Below, one piece after another: positions 14,241 through 21,914 of a stretch of 37,577 nucleotides of DNA (within the stretch, counting starts at the first letter, position 1; each line of letters begins with the position of its first letter). The DNA is from CAMEON01 sp045577755 (GTDB lineage Bacteria > Bacillota > Clostridia > Oscillospirales > CAG-272). The notes below the pieces were generated by a model, which was given only the letters and a program-made list of their open reading frames with translations, ran no database searches and had not been told where the DNA came from. Where the stretch lies: the NCBI GenBank assembly GCA_045577755.1, contig JAZNJA010000218.1:1-37577 (forward strand). The letters run 5' to 3'. Position numbers and translations under genes: made by a program.

Positions 14241-14417
14241 GAATTCGTAATTCGTAATGCGTAATTCGTAATTACGATACGAGGCTCCTGCGTTCCTGTA
14301 TATCCGATACCGATCGTTGCGATCAAGCAAGATACGACTCCGACGGTTTACCCATGACTGTTCCCATTTCGATTTCCCATCACCAATTACGAATTACGAA
14401 TTGCGAATTACGAATTC
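14241..14417. repeat. Heptamer-armed foldback element 1
   Basis: Two 33-bp arms, 14241-14273 and 14385-14417, are inverted copies matching at 31 of 33 positions. The arms consist of repeats of the heptamer AATTCGT (with an AATGCGT variant) and end in GAATTC. The centre (14274-14384) is unrelated to that of the second element at 35.45 kb. It lies directly after the DUF512 stop codon and before the der ribosome site. Confidence 0.92.
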
Positions 14418-14453
14418 CAATTCCATCCCCTTACCGAAAGGAGACCATACACC

Positions 14454-15848
14454 ATGTCCAAGCCTATCATCGCCGTTGTTGGCCGTCCCAACGTCGGCAA
14501 ATCCACCCTTTTCAACAAGCTCATCGGTGAGCGCCGCTCCATCGTGGAGGACACCCCCGGCGACACCCGCGACCGCAGCTACGGCGAGACCGAGTGGAAC
14601 GGCCGCCAGCTGGTCCTCATCGACACCGGCGGTATCGAGCCCCGCACCGACGACATTATTCTGTCCCAGATGAAGGTCCAGGCCCAGGTGGCCATCGACG
14701 ACGCCGACGCCATCATCTTCATGTGCGACGTCCGCACGGGACTGACCGCCGCTGACCGTGACATTGCCGTCATGCTCCAGAAGAGCGGCAAGCCCATCAT
14801 CCCCTGCATCAACAAGTGCGACAGCGTGGGCCAGCTCCCCTACGAGTACTACGAGTTCTACGAGCTGGGCTTCGATCTGGACCCCATCGCGGTGTCCTCG
14901 GTCCACGGCTCGGGCACGGGCGACCTCCTGGACGCCTGCTGTGACGCCCTTGCCGACTGGGAGGAGGGCGAGGAGGAGGAGAGCGGCATCAAGATCGCCG
15001 TCATCGGTAAGCCCAACGCGGGCAAATCCTCCATCATCAACCGCTTCCTCGGGGAAAACCGCATGATCGTTTCCGACATCGCGGGCACCACCCGTGACGC
15101 GGTGGACACCCGACTGGTCAACGACAGAGGCACCTTCACCTTCATCGATACCGCGGGCATCCGCCGTCAGTCCAAGATCGGGGATCAGATCGAGAAGTAC
15201 AGCGTCCTCCGCGCCCACATGGCGGTGGAGCGGGCCGACGTCTGCCTCATCATGATCGACGCCTCGGTGGGCATCACCGAGCAGGACGAGAAGATCGCGG
15301 GCATCGCCCACGAGGCGGGCAAGGCGTCCATCATCGTGGTGAACAAGTGGGATTCCATCGAGAAGGACAATTCCACCGTCAAGTCCTTCACCGACCGCAT
15401 CCGCGAGTCCCTGGCCTATATGCCCTACGCCCCCATCACCTTCGTCTCGGCCAAGACGGGCCAGCGCATCGACGGTCTGTACGATCTGATCCAGTCGGTC
15501 TACGACCAGTCCCACTTCCGCGTCACCACGGGCGCCCTCAACGACGTCCTGGGCGAGGCCATGATGCGTGTCCAGCCTCCCACGGACAAGGGCAAGCGCC
15601 TCAAGATCTACTACATGACCCAGACCCAGGTGGCGCCCCCCACCTTCGTCCTGTTCTGCAACTCGGCGGAGCTGTTCCATTTCTCCTACCAACGGTATAT
15701 CGAGAACTGCCTGCGGGAGACCTACGGCTTCAAGGGTACGCCTATTAAAATGGTCATCAAGCAGAGAGGCGATGATCCCGAGATCAACGTGAGGGGGAAG
15801 AAGGATAGGAAGGAACAGGATAGCGACGGCGGGGATTTCGAAGAGTAA
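14454..15848 (+). CDS. der: Ribosome-assembly GTPase Der (EngA)
   Basis: The 464-residue protein has two tandem GTPase domains: P-loop GRPNVGKS (residues 10-17) with NKCD (120-123), and P-loop GKPNAGKS (185-192) with NKWD. A C-terminal KH-like domain follows (from about 355, RVTTGALNDVL). The acidic linker EEGEEEES joins the two G domains. Der acts in late assembly of the 50S ribosomal subunit. Length and domain order are standard. The start is preceded by GAAAGGAG. The C-terminal tail is charged (RGKKDRKEQDSDGGDFEE). The DUF559 nuclease unit lies directly downstream, before obg. Confidence 0.97.
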   Translation: MSKPIIAVVGRPNVGKSTLFNKLIGERRSIVEDTPGDTRDRSYGETEWNGRQLVLIDTGGIEPRTDDIILSQMKVQAQVAIDDADAIIFMCDVRTGLTAADRDIAVMLQKSGKPIIPCINKCDSVGQLPYEYYEFYELGFDLDPIAVSSVHGSGTGDLLDACCDALADWEEGEEEESGIKIAVIGKPNAGKSSIINRFLGENRMIVSDIAGTTRDAVDTRLVNDRGTFTFIDTAGIRRQSKIGDQIEKYSVLRAHMAVERADVCLIMIDASVGITEQDEKIAGIAHEAGKASIIVVNKWDSIEKDNSTVKSFTDRIRESLAYMPYAPITFVSAKTGQRIDGLYDLIQSVYDQSHFRVTTGALNDVLGEAMMRVQPPTDKGKRLKIYYMTQTQVAPPTFVLFCNSAELFHFSYQRYIENCLRETYGFKGTPIKMVIKQRGDDPEINVRGKKDRKEQDSDGGDFEE

Positions 15849-15898
15849 TCTCTTTCTCCGCGGAGATTCCCTCCCCTCCTCCGACTCCCTTCCCCGCG

Positions 15899-15950
15899 AT
15901 ACCTTCCCCTGGGGGGAAGGGGGACCGCGAAGCGGTGGATGAGGGTCCCC
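15899..15950. repeat. Left inverted repeat flanking the DUF559 nuclease
   Basis: This 52-bp copy matches the inverted sequence at 16411-16463 with one indel and two or three substitutions. It is itself largely palindromic (CTTCCCC..GGGGAAG and GGGGACC..GGTCCCC), so each copy can form hairpins. It starts about 50 nt after the der stop codon. Confidence 0.92.
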
Positions 15951-16010
15951 TTTCCCGATTCCACTCTCTTTCGTCAGACAACAACGCGAAACACAGAACC
16001 AAGTAAAGCA

Positions 16011-16379
16011 ATGCCACTGTATCACAATTCCAAAAACGTACCCAACGCCCAAAAACTCCGCAAGAACATGACCCCCGAAGAAAAGATGCTCTGGTATCAA
16101 TTCCTGAAGCGTCTCCCCATCACCGTAAACCGCCAAAAAAGCATTGGCCATTATATCGTGGATTTCTATATCCACAGCCACAATCTTGTGATCGAAATAG
16201 ACGGTTCTCAACACAAGTTGCCTGAAAATCGAGCGGCCGATGATGAGCGGGATCAGTTCTTTTGGGCTATGGGAGTAACAGTCTTGCGTTATTCGAATCG
16301 GGACATTAACCGAAATTTTTCTGCCGTCTGTGAAGATATTCTGCGGTATTTGGGTCTGAATGCATCGGATCTGAAGTAA
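16011..16379 (+). CDS. DUF559 / Vsr-like endonuclease-domain protein
   Basis: The 122-residue protein matches the DUF559 group of PD-(D/E)XK-type nucleases related to Vsr. The core is visible as YIVDFY with D51, VIEIDGSQH with E62, D64 and H68, then DDERDQFF and GVTVLRYSNRDI. The N-terminal LRKNMTPEEKMLWYQFLKRL is the usual family start. Substrate and role are unknown for the family. The ATG at 16011 has only a weak ribosome site (AAGTAAAGC). Base use is more AT-rich and less C-ending than that of der or obg, suggesting a separate origin. The gene is flanked by 52/53-bp inverted repeats, about 60 bp before its start and 31 bp after its stop. Confidence 0.88.
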   Translation: MPLYHNSKNVPNAQKLRKNMTPEEKMLWYQFLKRLPITVNRQKSIGHYIVDFYIHSHNLVIEIDGSQHKLPENRAADDERDQFFWAMGVTVLRYSNRDINRNFSAVCEDILRYLGLNASDLK

Positions 16380-16410
16380 CCGTCTACCCGGTAGAGAGAG
16401 GCAACCCAAG

Positions 16411-16463
16411 GGGGACCCTCATCCACCGCTGACGCGGTCCCCCTTCCCCCGAGGGGAAGGTAT
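16411..16463. repeat. Right inverted repeat flanking the DUF559 nuclease
   Basis: This 53-bp copy is the inverse of 15899-15950. Together the repeats delimit a unit of 565 bp (15899-16463) containing only the nuclease gene. The obg ribosome site is about 65 nt beyond. Confidence 0.92.
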
Positions 16464-16544
16464 ACCGATCAACCTTTTTTCCTACCGTTACCCGATAGGA
16501 AATCCTCACTTTATTTCAATCCTCCCACGAAAGGAGAACCCCAT

Positions 16545-17843
16545 ATGCAATTTTTCGACCACGTAAAAGTCCACCTCAAAGCCGGCGACGGCGGGAACGG
16601 TGCCATTGCCTTCCACCGGGAGAAGTACGTCTCCCACGGCGGCCCCAGCGGCGGGGACGGCGGGAACGGCGGTAATATCGTCTTCCGTGTGGACAAGGGT
16701 ACCAATACCCTGCTGGCTTACCGCTACAAGCACCATTTCACCGCACAGAACGGCGGTAACGGTCAACCCGAGAAGTTCCACGGCGCCAACGCCGAGGATC
16801 TGATCCTCCCTGTGCCCGAGGGTACGGTCATCAAGGACGCCGCCACGGGCAAGGTCATCCACGATATGTCCGAGAACGGCGGCGCGGACTATATCTGCTG
16901 CCGAGGCGGCCGAGGAGGCTGGGGCAACCGCCACTTCGCCACCGCTACCCGCCAGGCTCCCCAGTTCGCCAAGAACGGCACCCGCGGCGAGGAGCGGGAG
17001 GTCCTCATGGAGCTGAAGATGATCGCCGACGTGGGCCTCATCGGCTACCCCAGCGTGGGCAAGTCCTCCCTGCTGGCCCGCATCAGCGCCGCCCGTCCCA
17101 AGATCGCTGACTACCATTTCACCACCCTCTCCCCCAATCTGGGCGTTGTCCAGGTGGCGGGAGGCGACGGCTTCGTGGCCGCCGATATCCCCGGTCTCAT
17201 CGACGGCGCCGCCGAGGGCGCGGGTCTGGGTCACGATTTCCTCCGCCACATCGACCGCTGCCGCCTGCTCCTCCACGTGGTGGATATCTCCTGCTTCGAG
17301 GGCAGAGATCCCATCGAGGACGTCAAAAACATCAACTCCGAGCTGGAGAAGTACAGCCCCGAGCTGGCTACCCGCCCCCAGATCATCATCGCCAACAAGT
17401 GCGACGCCCTGGACGAGGATGTGGTGGATGTACAGGCCTTCGAGGATTTCGTGGACGAGTGTGAGTGGGAGATGATCTACGTCTCCGCCGCCACGGGGGA
17501 GGGCATTCAGGACATTATCTTCCGTGTTTCCGAGCGGCTGAAGATGCTTCCCCCCATCACGGTCTACGAGAGCGAGGTGGACGAAAAGGAAGCCCTGCTG
17601 TCGGATATCGCGGGGGCGGGTGTCCAGGACACCGTCATCCGTCAGGAGAACCGCACCTTCTTCGTGGAGGGCGACTGGATCTACAACCTCATGGGCCGCA
17701 TCAACTTCGACGATTACGAATCCCTCAACTACTTCCAGAGAGTCCTGCAGGACAGCGGGATCTTCGATATGCTGGAGGCAAAGGGCTGTCAGGATGGAGA
17801 TACGGTCTCCATTTATGAGTTTGAGTTTGATTACGTGAAGTAA
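16545..17843 (+). CDS. obg: GTPase Obg (CgtA)
   Basis: The 432-residue protein has the glycine-rich N-terminal Obg domain (about 1-158, with GDGGNGA and GGPSGGDGGNGGN), the GTPase domain with P-loop GYPSVGKS (167-174) and NKCD, and a C-terminal OCT domain ending SIYEFEFDYVK. Obg acts in 50S ribosome maturation and stress responses. The OCT domain marks the Gram-positive-type long form. AAAGGAG precedes the ATG. The stop codon overlaps the start of the next gene (TAATG), showing translational coupling. Confidence 0.97.
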   Translation: MQFFDHVKVHLKAGDGGNGAIAFHREKYVSHGGPSGGDGGNGGNIVFRVDKGTNTLLAYRYKHHFTAQNGGNGQPEKFHGANAEDLILPVPEGTVIKDAATGKVIHDMSENGGADYICCRGGRGGWGNRHFATATRQAPQFAKNGTRGEEREVLMELKMIADVGLIGYPSVGKSSLLARISAARPKIADYHFTTLSPNLGVVQVAGGDGFVAADIPGLIDGAAEGAGLGHDFLRHIDRCRLLLHVVDISCFEGRDPIEDVKNINSELEKYSPELATRPQIIIANKCDALDEDVVDVQAFEDFVDECEWEMIYVSAATGEGIQDIIFRVSERLKMLPPITVYESEVDEKEALLSDIAGAGVQDTVIRQENRTFFVEGDWIYNLMGRINFDDYESLNYFQRVLQDSGIFDMLEAKGCQDGDTVSIYEFEFDYVK

Positions 17844-18322
17844 TGAATATCTGGCTTTCCCAAAAATGGCGCTCCTTCTACGACCAACACCCTCACCGCA
17901 CCGGCTTACGGGTACGGTACGAGAACGGAGTCGACCCTGAGGTACGGCGCGCCTGCATGGAGTTCTTTGATTGGCTCCGCTCGGAATATGAGTTTCCCAT
18001 GCGTGTCGTCGTGTACGTCAAGGCTTGCGAACAGGTTCGGTGTATGGACGGCGATCTTGCCTACGGTACCTTCTTCCGCCCCTTTGACCGTCTGCAGGAG
18101 CCCTACGTGCGGATCGCCACGGGAGATTATGAGAAGCGTTTGGAGGAATGGGGAAAAGATAGTATCTTAACAGTCAACCTCAAATGCATCGCCCACGAGC
18201 TGACACACTATTTCCAATGGCTGAACGATGTGGAATTGACACCCATCGGAGAAGAACGGTCGGCTTCTTATTGGGCGCAAGAAATTCTTTACGATTACGC
18301 CGATACCCGCGAGCATCCGTAA
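17843..18322 (+). CDS. Hypothetical HExxH zinc-metallopeptidase-like protein coupled to obg
   Basis: The 159-residue protein has a clear HExxH motif, H118-E-L-T-H122, within LKCIAHELTHYFQWLND, and glutamates at about 137-138 (GEERSASYWAQEIL) that could be a third ligand. There is no signal peptide or membrane helix, so it is probably cytoplasmic. I do not recognise the family; short intracellular zinc-peptidase-like proteins of this kind are poorly characterised. It has no separate ribosome site and starts on the last base of the obg stop codon, so its output should be tied to Obg synthesis. Codon use is somewhat more mixed than in obg. Confidence 0.8.
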   Translation: MNIWLSQKWRSFYDQHPHRTGLRVRYENGVDPEVRRACMEFFDWLRSEYEFPMRVVVYVKACEQVRCMDGDLAYGTFFRPFDRLQEPYVRIATGDYEKRLEEWGKDSILTVNLKCIAHELTHYFQWLNDVELTPIGEERSASYWAQEILYDYADTREHP

Positions 18323-18366
18323 GCATTTACCGCAAAACCAATCATTTACATAAGGAGGCACTCACT

Positions 18367-18909
18367 ATGAACGTTTGGCACGACATCGACCCCGCCGAGA
18401 TCACCCCCACAGACTTTACCGCCGTCATCGAGATCCCCAAGGGCTCGAGCTGCAAGTATGAGCTGGACAAGAAGAACGGTATGCGCCGTCTGGACCGCGT
18501 GCTCTACACCGCCACCCACTACCCCGCCAACTACGGCTGCATCCCCCGCACCTACGCCGACGACGGCGACCCCCTGGACGTGCTGGTGCTCTGCGCCGAG
18601 CCCATCTACCCCATGACCCTGGTGCAGGTCTACCCCATCGGCTGTATGCGTATGTACGACGGCGGTAAGCTGGACGACAAGATCATCGCCGTCCCCTTCT
18701 CAGATCCCACCTACCACGGCATCAAGTCCATCGACGAGCTGCCCTCCCACATTTTCGACGAGATCATGCATTTCTTCACGGTCTACAAGCAGCTGGAGAA
18801 CAAGCAGACCGCCGTCAAGGAGCTCTTCGACCGCAAGGAGGCCGAGGAGATCATCCAGATGTGCATTGACCAGTACAACGAGAAGTTCGTGAACGGTCAG
18901 GGCGAATAA
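18367..18909 (+). CDS. ppa: Inorganic pyrophosphatase (family I)
   Basis: The 180-residue enzyme hydrolyses pyrophosphate to phosphate in the cytoplasm. The family I signature is visible as DDGDPLDVLVL with D66, D68 and D71, and the substrate-binding region EIPKGSSCKYELDK (22-35) is intact. Length matches bacterial family I enzymes (about 175-180). AAGGAGG lies 8 nt before the ATG at 18367; a longer frame upstream overlaps the metallopeptidase-like gene out of frame and is not real. Three nt separate it from the next gene, a GH43-like lipoprotein, an unusual partner for a housekeeping pyrophosphatase. Confidence 0.96.
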   Translation: MNVWHDIDPAEITPTDFTAVIEIPKGSSCKYELDKKNGMRRLDRVLYTATHYPANYGCIPRTYADDGDPLDVLVLCAEPIYPMTLVQVYPIGCMRMYDGGKLDDKIIAVPFSDPTYHGIKSIDELPSHIFDEIMHFFTVYKQLENKQTAVKELFDRKEAEEIIQMCIDQYNEKFVNGQGE

Positions 18910-18912
18910 GTC

Positions 18913-20133
18913 ATGAGAAAGCTGACGATCAAGCAGGCCGCCGCCGCGGTGCTGTCCCTTCTGACCCTGCTTCTGGCCTCCTGTGACCCCTCGGGAGACG
19001 GAAACACCACCGAAGCCCCCACCGAGAGCGGTGAGGTGACTGCCACCGCCGCGGAGGACGTGACCACCGCCCCCGACACCGAGGCTCCCACCGAGACTCC
19101 CACCGAGGACGTAACCGAGACCCCCACCGAGGAAGAAACAGAAAGCGAGGCATTCGTGATGGGCACCCTGCAAAATCCCCTCTCCGCAAACGCCGCCGCC
19201 GATCCCGTGGTGGTCTACCACGAGGGCTACTACTACGCCACCTACACCGAAGCCATCGGTATCTCCCTCTTCCGCAGCAAGGATCTGAAGACCCTCCTCA
19301 CCGACGAGAAGATCACGGTCATGAACCTCAGTGACACGGTACAGGGCAATATCTGGGCCCCCGAGCTCCACTACAACCCCGCCACCGACCGTTGGTATAT
19401 CTACGCCTCCGGCTCCACGAACGGCTGGGACTTCTTCACCATCCGTATGTTCTGTCTGGAGTCCAAGACAAACGATCCCTTCGGTGAGTATATCTTCAAG
19501 GGCTTCACCGACCCCAACACCCTGGCCATCGACCAGACCGTGTTCTACGACGAGCAGAGCGGCACCCTCTACACCGCCTTTTCCCAGTTCACCGACAAGG
19601 GGCAGGTCATCACCCTGGCTGTGATGGAGAACCCCTGGACGGTGTCGGACAAGCGCATCGAGGTGTCCTACCCCCGCTACGAGTGGGAGCGGCTGGGCAA
19701 GACCGAGGGCAAGGACGAGCGGGTCAACGAGGGCCCCGTGTTCCTGTACCGCAACGGCAAGCTCTGCCTGCTCTACTCCGCCAGCGGCTGTTGGTCAGAG
19801 TACTACTGCCTGGGCCTTCTGGAGTTCACGGGTGAGGACCTCACCGAGGAGAGCGTCATGCGCCGTACCAACTGGAAAAAGAGTAGTAAGCCCGTCTTCC
19901 AGGCCGCCAACGAGGTCTACGGCGTGGGGCATTGCTTCTTCTTCGACACCCCCGACGGGCAGACCTGGATCTCCTACCACGGGATGCACACCCCCGACGC
20001 GGGCGAGGCGGGACGGTATATGTATATCCAGCCCATCGGCTTTGACGAGAAGGGTCTCCCCGTGCTGGGTGAGCCTTTGGCCAGAGATACCGTGATCGAG
20101 TACCCGCTGGCCAAGATCACCGAGGCGGAGTAA
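18913..20133 (+). CDS. GH43-like glycosidase lipoprotein
   Basis: The 406-residue protein has a lipoprotein signal (C24 in LLLASC), a Thr/Pro/Glu-rich linker (about 31-80) and a five-bladed beta-propeller resembling glycoside hydrolase family 43. The three expected acidic residues fit D97 (AAADPVVVY, general base), D207 (AIDQTVF, modulator) and E273 (VNEGPVFL, general acid). The likely role is hydrolysis of arabinose- or xylose-containing side chains at the cell surface; the exact substrate is not readable. It follows ppa by 3 nt and precedes a second lipoprotein with a similar linker. No polysaccharide-uptake genes are nearby. Confidence 0.82.
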   Translation: MRKLTIKQAAAAVLSLLTLLLASCDPSGDGNTTEAPTESGEVTATAAEDVTTAPDTEAPTETPTEDVTETPTEEETESEAFVMGTLQNPLSANAAADPVVVYHEGYYYATYTEAIGISLFRSKDLKTLLTDEKITVMNLSDTVQGNIWAPELHYNPATDRWYIYASGSTNGWDFFTIRMFCLESKTNDPFGEYIFKGFTDPNTLAIDQTVFYDEQSGTLYTAFSQFTDKGQVITLAVMENPWTVSDKRIEVSYPRYEWERLGKTEGKDERVNEGPVFLYRNGKLCLLYSASGCWSEYYCLGLLEFTGEDLTEESVMRRTNWKKSSKPVFQAANEVYGVGHCFFFDTPDGQTWISYHGMHTPDAGEAGRYMYIQPIGFDEKGLPVLGEPLARDTVIEYPLAKITEAE

Positions 20134-20170
20134 CCTCCCCCCACCGACAACAAATCATGAAGGAGTGCTT

Positions 20171-21793
20171 ATGAAACGGTTTTTGTTCCTTACCGTCAGC
20201 ATCCTGATCCTCTGCGCCATTCTCTGCGCCTGTGACACCGCCCACGGCCCCGCCGATACTACGGCGGATGCGGTGACGGATACCCCCACGGATGCCCCCG
20301 CCGAGGCCCCTACCGATCCCGAGACCGAAGCCCCCACCGAGACAGAGCCCGAAACTGAACCCGAAACCGAGCCCGAGGTGCTGGTCTCCGCCGCCGCTCC
20401 CAAGAGGATCCTGGATCAGCTGGCGGGGCGGGTCTCTCCCCGCTGGATCTCATCGGTCTGTATGCAGGTCACCCTCACCGAGCTAGATATCGACACGGTG
20501 AAGGACGCCTTCCTGAAGGAGGGCTACATCACCGCCACCACCACCCCCGCCCACGGCACCAAGCTGGGGACCGCCGTGCTGAAGAGCCTGGAGCATACCG
20601 TCACCCTGGTCGAGACCGCCGACGGCTCCCTCCACGTTCTGTGGGAGAAGGCTGACGCCGTCACCACCGATCCCCTGTACGCCATTCGTAACCCCGAGCA
20701 GGGCGACGTGACCATGGCCCAGATCGGCATCGCACGAGGGGATCAGAACGACAACCCCATGATCGGTATGTGCTACGTCTACCGCCTGTCCGACGGCACC
20801 GCCCTCATCATCGACGGCGGCATCAACAGCACGGACTGCTCGGTCAACCTCTTCCAGACCCTGCGGAGGCTGGATATCGCCAGGGACGAGAGCGGTAAGT
20901 ACCGCATCACCGCCTGGATCTTCACCCACGGCCACGCCGACCACATGGGCACCTTCAAGCGGTTCTCCGCCCAGTACGCCAACCGCACCGACCTTACCTA
21001 CGTCATGTACAGCTTCCCCACCGACGCGGTGGCCCCCAAGGGCAACACCACGGGGGAGGAGTTCGCCGAGATCGTCCGCGCGTCCTACCCCAACGCCAAG
21101 CGGGTCAGCCCTCACGCAGGACTCACCTACTACTTCGGGAACCTCGCGGTCCATATGCTCTATGCCCCCGAGCTGCTGTACAATTCCCCCGAAGGGGTGA
21201 ACTACTACAACACCACCTCCCTGCTCTTCCGCATCGAGGCCAACGGCCAAAGCGTCCTCCACATGGGCGACGCCAGCGAGGCGGCCTCCAAGGCGGCGTG
21301 GGTCAACAGCGAGACCGCCGCCTTCAAGAGCAACGCCCTCCAGATCACCCACCACGGCCTGTACACGGGCCCCGACAGCCATGATTGGAGTTACATGAGA
21401 AAGCTCTACACCGCCACCGACGCCGAGATCGGTCTGCTCCCCATGGGCACCCGCAACCCCGGGGATGGCCGCAACGGCCGCCACACCGTACTGGTGGGCT
21501 GGGGCATGGCGGGCTATCAGGTCTCCTTCGTCATAGACAAGAAGGACAACCGAGGCGGCGCCTCCACCGATCAGGCCTACTACGACAAATTCGTCGCTGA
21601 CGTGGCGGCGGGAACGGCTGACCGCGAGACCCTCTTCGGTTACGACGGCATCAATACCGTCAAGAACCGCTCGGGCATGGTCACCTACATCTCCGCCGGC
21701 GAGGACGCCCTCATGGCTACGGTCTTCACCCTGGGCGAGGGCGGCTTTACGGTGGTGTCCAACGAGAAGCTGGATACATGGTTGGGTGAGTGA
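20171..21793 (+). CDS. Metallo-beta-lactamase-fold lipoprotein (ComEC/Rec2-like hydrolase domain)
   Basis: The 540-residue protein has a lipobox ending at C21 (AILCAC) and an acidic linker of ETEP/TEAP repeats (about 28-70). About 100 residues of unrecognised sequence follow, then an MBL domain with THGHADH (252-258), a metal aspartate in HMGDASE and ITHHG. The order resembles the beta-lactamase domain of ComEC/Rec2, but membrane channel segments are absent, so it is a surface-anchored hydrolase of unknown substrate. I chose the ATG at 20171 (AGGAG 5 nt upstream) over the in-frame GTG two codons earlier. It lies in a row with ppa and the GH43-like lipoprotein. Confidence 0.85.
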   Translation: MKRFLFLTVSILILCAILCACDTAHGPADTTADAVTDTPTDAPAEAPTDPETEAPTETEPETEPETEPEVLVSAAAPKRILDQLAGRVSPRWISSVCMQVTLTELDIDTVKDAFLKEGYITATTTPAHGTKLGTAVLKSLEHTVTLVETADGSLHVLWEKADAVTTDPLYAIRNPEQGDVTMAQIGIARGDQNDNPMIGMCYVYRLSDGTALIIDGGINSTDCSVNLFQTLRRLDIARDESGKYRITAWIFTHGHADHMGTFKRFSAQYANRTDLTYVMYSFPTDAVAPKGNTTGEEFAEIVRASYPNAKRVSPHAGLTYYFGNLAVHMLYAPELLYNSPEGVNYYNTTSLLFRIEANGQSVLHMGDASEAASKAAWVNSETAAFKSNALQITHHGLYTGPDSHDWSYMRKLYTATDAEIGLLPMGTRNPGDGRNGRHTVLVGWGMAGYQVSFVIDKKDNRGGASTDQAYYDKFVADVAAGTADRETLFGYDGINTVKNRSGMVTYISAGEDALMATVFTLGEGGFTVVSNEKLDTWLGE

Positions 21794-21833
21794 TCCCATC
21801 GCCCCGTATCGGCAAGATTTTCCCTTTTTACCC

Positions 21834-21862
21834 TTGACAAATCCACTTTCGTGTGGTACAAT
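21834..21862 (+). promoter_or_regulatory. Promoter of glyS
   Basis: TTGACA (21834-21839), 17 nt, TACAAT (21857-21862), about 52 nt before the start codon. The leader is too short for a T-box. Confidence 0.9.
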
Positions 21863-21914
21863 ACTACTTGGTTTTGTTTCCCATTGATTACAAGCAGAAA
21901 GGTAATATAGAATC

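Noticed and set aside
14394..16409. A 671-codon minus-strand frame covering der and the nuclease gene
   Set aside because: It is antisense to Der, which is complete with all GTPase motifs, and has low-complexity Gly/Val/Asp composition typical of shadow frames.
21794..21914. T-box riboswitch before glyS
   Set aside because: The transcript leader is only about 45 nt, with no room for a T-box stem I or antiterminator.
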